Of a DNA stretch of 64,000 nt, positions 60,774 to 64,000 are shown one piece after another. The stretch spans positions 14,592 to 78,591 of the forward strand of contig CAZSVM010000011.1 of assembly GCA_964610315.1 (NCBI GenBank), given 5' to 3'. Every line of letters starts with the position of its first letter. Position 1 is the stretch's first letter. Under the pieces are notes generated by a model. The model was given only the letters and a program-made list of their open reading frames with translations. It had not been told where the DNA came from and made no database searches. The position numbers and the translations under genes were made by a program. Source of the DNA: JAQVEM01 sp964610315. Its GTDB lineage: Bacteria; Actinomycetota; Humimicrobiia; Humimicrobiales; Humimicrobiaceae.

Positions 60774-62018
60774 ATGCAAAAAAAGAAGCTCCTTTTAATT
60801 TTCGCAATTGCTACTGCCATATGCCTGATAAGCATATCTGCTCAGTGCGGTATAAAAAGAGAAGCTCCCACCGTAGAGCTGCAGATATATGACGGCCCGG
60901 ATTATTCAGAATCCGATAATATGTGTTACTATCGTGTAGAAGCTATATTTACCGGTACTCCTGAACCCGAAATTGAGTTCAATACTGATAATAATGTTAA
61001 CCCCCTTGGATCCGATAAAGTGGAAGTAGGAGTAGAAGTCGGAGATTCCTACACTCTAGTAGTTACTGCTACTAATTTAGCCGGTACGGCTACTGCTTCC
61101 ATTACTCTTTTGGGTGAATGCGGTGCAGAGGCTGCCCAGGAAGAAACTACGGAAGAGACAACGGAAGAGGAAGGAACAGAAGAGGTAGCTGAAGAGGAAG
61201 AGGAGACTACCGAAGAGACGGCGGAAGAAGAGGAAACAGCAGGAGAGGCTCCTACCATAGCTCTGGAAATATATGAGGGTCCTACGCCTGCCGATGGTTT
61301 ATGTTTTTACAGAGTAAAAGCAACAGTTACTGGAAGTCCCAGTCCCACAGTTACATGGAGCAAGGATGACAGCGGCGGCGCATGGGGAACCAAGAAAGCC
61401 CAGATTAATCTTAACAATCCCGGTGATACGTATACATTAACCGCTACGGCCACCAATTCATCAGGAACCGATACTGCATCCATAAACCTCACCTGGGGAT
61501 GTCCGGAACCTGAAACTGAAGCAGATGTTCCGGTAGTTTTAACCGAAGGTGGATATATAGTGTGGGGTGAACTTGTTAAATATCCTCATGACAGTATTTT
61601 TGCCGGTGATTCCGATACGGATAAACAATGCAGGGGATATATGAGCTTTAATATTGCCGGGCTGGCCGGAGCTACAATTACGGAAGCTTCATTATCTATG
61701 AGTCCCGAACAGGTATGGGGCGATCCTACTTTTCTTGGGTCCCTCTGGATCGATTCTGTGGATTGGGGAGCAGATCCGTTGGTAATGGCCGATTTTAATA
61801 TATTGCCGTATGTAGCCATTCAGTCATTCAATAATCCAGATATTAACTGTACCAGTGCAAACCTGAAAACCGAGCTCCAGAAAGCTATTAACGATGGAAA
61901 ATCAAGATTTCGTATTAGAATTAGATATACTACACCGGCAACTGATTCCGATCACCAGTGGGATGGCTGGGACTATTTGATTAATGAAGTGGTTTTACAT
62001 ATTAGCTACACTTCATAG
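60774..62018 (+). CDS. Surface lipoprotein with two Ig-like domains, acidic linker and C-terminal beta domain
   Basis: A 414-residue protein. The signal peptide ends at lipobox ISAQC. Two homologous Ig-like domains (about residues 30-115 and 160-240) share APTV.L.IY.GP, YRV.A...G.P.P and TYTL..TATN..GTATASI. They are joined by a ~40-residue Glu/Thr repeat linker (ETTEETTEEEGTEE-type). The C-terminal ~160 residues resemble DNRLRE-like beta-sandwich domains found in large surface proteins. No enzyme motif was seen. A 15-bp terminator follows. Confidence 0.8.
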   Translation: MQKKKLLLIFAIATAICLISISAQCGIKREAPTVELQIYDGPDYSESDNMCYYRVEAIFTGTPEPEIEFNTDNNVNPLGSDKVEVGVEVGDSYTLVVTATNLAGTATASITLLGECGAEAAQEETTEETTEEEGTEEVAEEEEETTEETAEEEETAGEAPTIALEIYEGPTPADGLCFYRVKATVTGSPSPTVTWSKDDSGGAWGTKKAQINLNNPGDTYTLTATATNSSGTDTASINLTWGCPEPETEADVPVVLTEGGYIVWGELVKYPHDSIFAGDSDTDKQCRGYMSFNIAGLAGATITEASLSMSPEQVWGDPTFLGSLWIDSVDWGADPLVMADFNILPYVAIQSFNNPDINCTSANLKTELQKAINDGKSRFRIRIRYTTPATDSDHQWDGWDYLINEVVLHISYTS

Positions 62019-62042
62019 GAAAGTCTGGAATAAATAGTTAAA

Positions 62043-62078
62043 AAACGAAGAGCGAAGTTTTTTCTTCGCTCTTCGTTT
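62043..62078 (+). terminator. Intrinsic terminator after the Ig-domain lipoprotein gene
   Basis: A perfect 15-bp stem (AAACGAAGAGCGAAG with its complement) closed by a TTTTTT loop. It sits between this gene and the convergent SHOCT-like gene and could stop transcription from both sides. Confidence 0.85.
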
Positions 62079-62115
62079 CTGTGCTTTTGGAACTGAACCA
62101 CCAAGCTTATTTACC

Positions 62116-62526
62116 TTACTCACAAAATACTTTAACTGTTTCTTTGCCTTCTACATTTACGGTAAGATTATTAAGCTGGGTAAGAAGGTCGTCGAGATCC
62201 TCAGGCTTGATTTTGGTAAAATCTGCATTGATACCTTTTTCATGTAAAGCTTCATTTACTTTAACCTGTGCGTCTTTGGGAATAAAGGAAGCCAATTTCA
62301 AACCTGCCCGGATTAGCTTTAAGGGTATCCTGATATTTACTTTGTCCTGAGTATTACTTTCCGGCCCTGGTTCAACCATTACCCTTAAGTATCGGTGAGT
62401 TTTCCCTGTATCCTCTGAAACGGATTCGGTATCTTTTGACAGAGCCGATAATAGTTTCTCAGCTTCCTCTACACTTATTTTTCCTTCCGAAAGCATTTCC
62501 AGAATTCTTTTTCTTTCCTCATTCAT
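62116..62526 (-). CDS. SHOCT-like domain protein, last gene of the DUF2089 operon
   Basis: A 136-residue protein. The N-terminal ~30 residues, RKRILEMLSEGKISVEEAEKLLSAL, form the short SHOCT-like helical pair typical of the N-terminus of YvlB-type proteins. The rest, with VNIRIPLKLIRAGLKLASFIP, is a beta-alpha domain seen with it. There is no membrane helix. AAGGAG precedes the ATG. It lies 17 bases after the small membrane protein gene. Confidence 0.78.
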   Translation of the reverse strand: MNEERKRILEMLSEGKISVEEAEKLLSALSKDTESVSEDTGKTHRYLRVMVEPGPESNTQDKVNIRIPLKLIRAGLKLASFIPKDAQVKVNEALHEKGINADFTKIKPEDLDDLLTQLNNLTVNVEGKETVKVFCE

Positions 62527-62543
62527 TTTTATCTCCTTAGTTA

Positions 62544-62816
62544 TTATAAATTAACATAAACAGTACTGTCTTTTGTTTGAATATCTATCTTTAATCCTGA
62601 TATATGGCCGATTAATCCGAAGAACATTAGAAAGGAATAAAAGATAAATTTTCCTTTCCCGGTGGGCCAGAGTAGTAGTGCCGTCAGTAGTGTCAGAGGA
62701 GTAAGTATTACAAACAGCGGCAGTATAATTAACCATAACAGAAAGAGAGGCAGCCATAATTTAAAATTTTTACCATTTTTTCTCTTAACCCGTAACTTAA
62801 ACGTAAGCGGTATCAT
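62544..62816 (-). CDS. Small membrane protein of the DUF2089 operon
   Basis: A 90-residue protein. A basic N-terminal segment (LRVKRKNGKNFK) is followed by two hydrophobic helices (about residues 20-48 and 57-72) and a short polar tail. The family is not recognised. It overlaps the DUF2089 gene by 4 bases (ATGA), so the two are translationally coupled. Confidence 0.7.
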   Translation of the reverse strand: MIPLTFKLRVKRKNGKNFKLWLPLFLLWLIILPLFVILTPLTLLTALLLWPTGKGKFIFYSFLMFFGLIGHISGLKIDIQTKDSTVYVNL

Positions 62817-63184
62817 TTGCTTCCTCCTCCCATTTTTTTTATGGCATCCTCTACGGATATTTCTCCCCTGTCAAGCTGATTTAGTACCTCATTTTTTGAA
62901 GCCGGGGGATTAATCTCCACGAATTCAAGCTTTTCGGCAATTCTGCCCAGCCTGTTTTTTACGGTGGGGTAACTTATTCCGAAAAACTCTTCCATTTCTT
63001 TTATGGAGCCAAAGCACCTTATAAAAGCAGTTACAAAAATTTGATCCTCCAGACTAAGTTGAGCAAGGGGAGGAAGTTCGAAACAGCCTTCGATAGCTAC
63101 CCCGCTATGTTTCAGTCTAACCCGTTCCACTTCCACTACAGATCCCCGGGTTAATTCGGTAAGTTCTTTCCAATCCTGAGTCAT
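62813..63184 (-). CDS. DUF2089 family transcriptional regulator
   Basis: A 123-residue protein. LPPLAQLSLEDQIFVTAFIRCFGSIKEMEEFFGISYPTVKNRLGRI contains a helix-turn-helix like that of sigma-70 region 4. The end, LDRGEISVEDAIKKM, resembles the SHOCT-like helix pair of the third gene. The N-terminal zinc ribbon of many DUF2089 proteins is missing. It is the first gene of the three-gene operon, which is probably self-regulated. Confidence 0.82.
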   Translation of the reverse strand: MTQDWKELTELTRGSVVEVERVRLKHSGVAIEGCFELPPLAQLSLEDQIFVTAFIRCFGSIKEMEEFFGISYPTVKNRLGRIAEKLEFVEINPPASKNEVLNQLDRGEISVEDAIKKMGGGSK

Positions 63185-63543
63185 TTTTTCTTCCTTTACA
63201 TTAAAAATTAAATTTCTTAATAAATATAATAGAAAATATTAATAATGTCAATAGTAAAATTAATTTATTTAATATTTTTAGATATAAATTTTAAGATACT
63301 TATCTTAGTGATTATCTTTATAGGTCGGCTCAATACCAAACTTGAAATATAAATCCGATGCGGAGTATAAAATACTGATTTCTAACTAAGAACCCTCTTT
63401 TTAAAATCTTTGATTCCTATCCACAGGAAAATTGCGCTGAAACTGGTTAACTGCTCACATTGGATAACCACACAATTGGAATCACTCATTTAAACTTACT
63501 TTCTATTTTTTAATTTAGATTCTGAGCCTCTTTTAAAAGCCTA
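63185..63543. other. Intergenic region upstream of the DUF2089 operon
   Basis: About 360 bases without a supported gene on either strand. It carries the promoter of the minus-strand DUF2089 operon in an AT-rich stretch (63190-63310). The remainder is mixed-composition sequence with no repeat or RNA gene that I could identify. Confidence 0.5.
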
Positions 63544-63975
63544 TTAATTTTCAGGTTTTTCCAGTTCAATGAATTTATTGGCAACATCTTCTAATATGCT
63601 TATTCCATTTTGCATTTTCAAAACAACTTCTACATCGTTTTCTCCGGACTGAAGCATCTGGAAAGCTTCTATTACCTCATCCATTCCATTAATACTTGAT
63701 TCTTTTATATCCGACAATTTCTCATCTTCTCCGGGAACTTCTAAATTAGAAACTTCTGTCCTTATATCCTGCATGTTAGAAATGGAAGATGATAGAGCTG
63801 CTCCTGAAGCAGTATTAGCTAAACTTACTTCATTAACGAATTTTATATTTAAATTACTTATATCTGAAATAAAATTCTTGGATTCCTGGTCGCTATAGGG
63901 GCCTTGCTTACAGGAGATTGAAAATAAACTAATAAACAATACGGGGATGATATGAACCCCAAAAGTTGAACACAC
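63544..63975 (-). CDS. Small secreted lipoprotein of unknown function
   Basis: A 143-residue protein near the window edge. The hydrophobic N-terminus ends in lipobox SISC (about residue 22). The mature part is an alpha-helical, acidic protein with GMDEVIEAFQMLQSGEND and EDVANKFIELEK. The start is GTG with no clear ribosome-binding site, so a start further upstream cannot be ruled out. No family was recognised. Confidence 0.6.
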   Translation of the reverse strand: MCSTFGVHIIPVLFISLFSISCKQGPYSDQESKNFISDISNLNIKFVNEVSLANTASGAALSSSISNMQDIRTEVSNLEVPGEDEKLSDIKESSINGMDEVIEAFQMLQSGENDVEVVLKMQNGISILEDVANKFIELEKPEN

Positions 63976-64000
63976 ACTTAACTAAATTAGCGCCAACTGA

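Noticed and set aside
1..64000. CRISPR arrays, insertion sequences, prophage or integrase genes
   Set aside because: No regularly spaced repeats, transposase, integrase or phage structural genes were seen on either strand.

Overview
The window is about 35% GC by eye and comes from an anaerobic, probably monoderm bacterium that I cannot place with confidence. Pointers to a Gram-positive-type cell are an LCP cell-wall enzyme, a DgkA/undecaprenol-kinase homologue, the redox repressor Rex, a DUF951 protein and a Tad pilus locus without a secretin. Pointers to anaerobic, corrinoid-rich metabolism are a Co/Ni ECF transporter, an HgcAB-like corrinoid/ferredoxin fusion, a B12-binding radical SAM protein, a flavoredoxin-like protein and several Fe-S proteins. 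A low-GC uncultured lineage (deep Actinobacteriota, Atribacterota or Clostridia-like) would fit; this is inference only.

Layout. 0-6 kb: end of a MinD-type ATPase, an MBL-fold hydrolase, a cbiM-PDGLE-cbiQ-cbiO metal transporter behind a NikR-like operator, coaX and a tRNA-dihydrouridine synthase. 6.1-8.8 kb: tRNA-Pro(CGG), then a tight three-gene unit (SAM methyltransferase, HgcA-HgcB-like fusion, HAD phosphatase). 8.9-11 kb: a large beta-propeller lipoprotein. 11-24.5 kb: an accessory-looking run of single genes on the plus strand: D-lactate-type dehydrogenase, two VOC proteins (one broken by an in-frame stop), three soluble and two membrane methyltransferases, two DUF3795 proteins, a Fe-S uracil-DNA glycosylase, a SPASM radical SAM enzyme, a terpene-cyclase-fold protein, a DJ-1 protein, a hydrolase relic and an encapsulated-ferritin-type protein.

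24.7-32.8 kb: Tad/Flp pilus locus (cpaB, tadZ-like, cpaF, tadB, tadC, flp pilin, tadE- and tadG-like genes, ssb). It is interrupted by a minus-strand gene for a small secreted protein, whose leader folds into a three-way-junction-like RNA followed by an intrinsic terminator: a candidate riboswitch. 33-36 kb: methyltransferase, rex, LCP protein. 36.3-46.5 kb: purine operon purB-purL-purF-purM-purN-purH with the large single-chain PurL. 46.6-50.5 kb: mobB, then convergent lon and a small metallopeptidase.

50.6-64 kb: galT, a B12/radical SAM (DUF4070-type) protein, flavin reductase, a self-regulated XRE regulator with an unknown multi-pass membrane protein, DgkA-like kinase, an isopropylmalate-dehydrogenase-family enzyme, a membrane glycosyltransferase, a GH1 glycosidase, a two-Ig-domain lipoprotein, a DUF2089 regulatory operon and a small lipoprotein.

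The most interesting items are the HgcAB-like fusion with its partner methyltransferase, the structured leader in the Tad locus, the NikR-like operator on the cobalt/nickel transporter, and the encapsulated-ferritin-type gene without an adjacent encapsulin. All functional calls come from reading the sequence; no database search was run.
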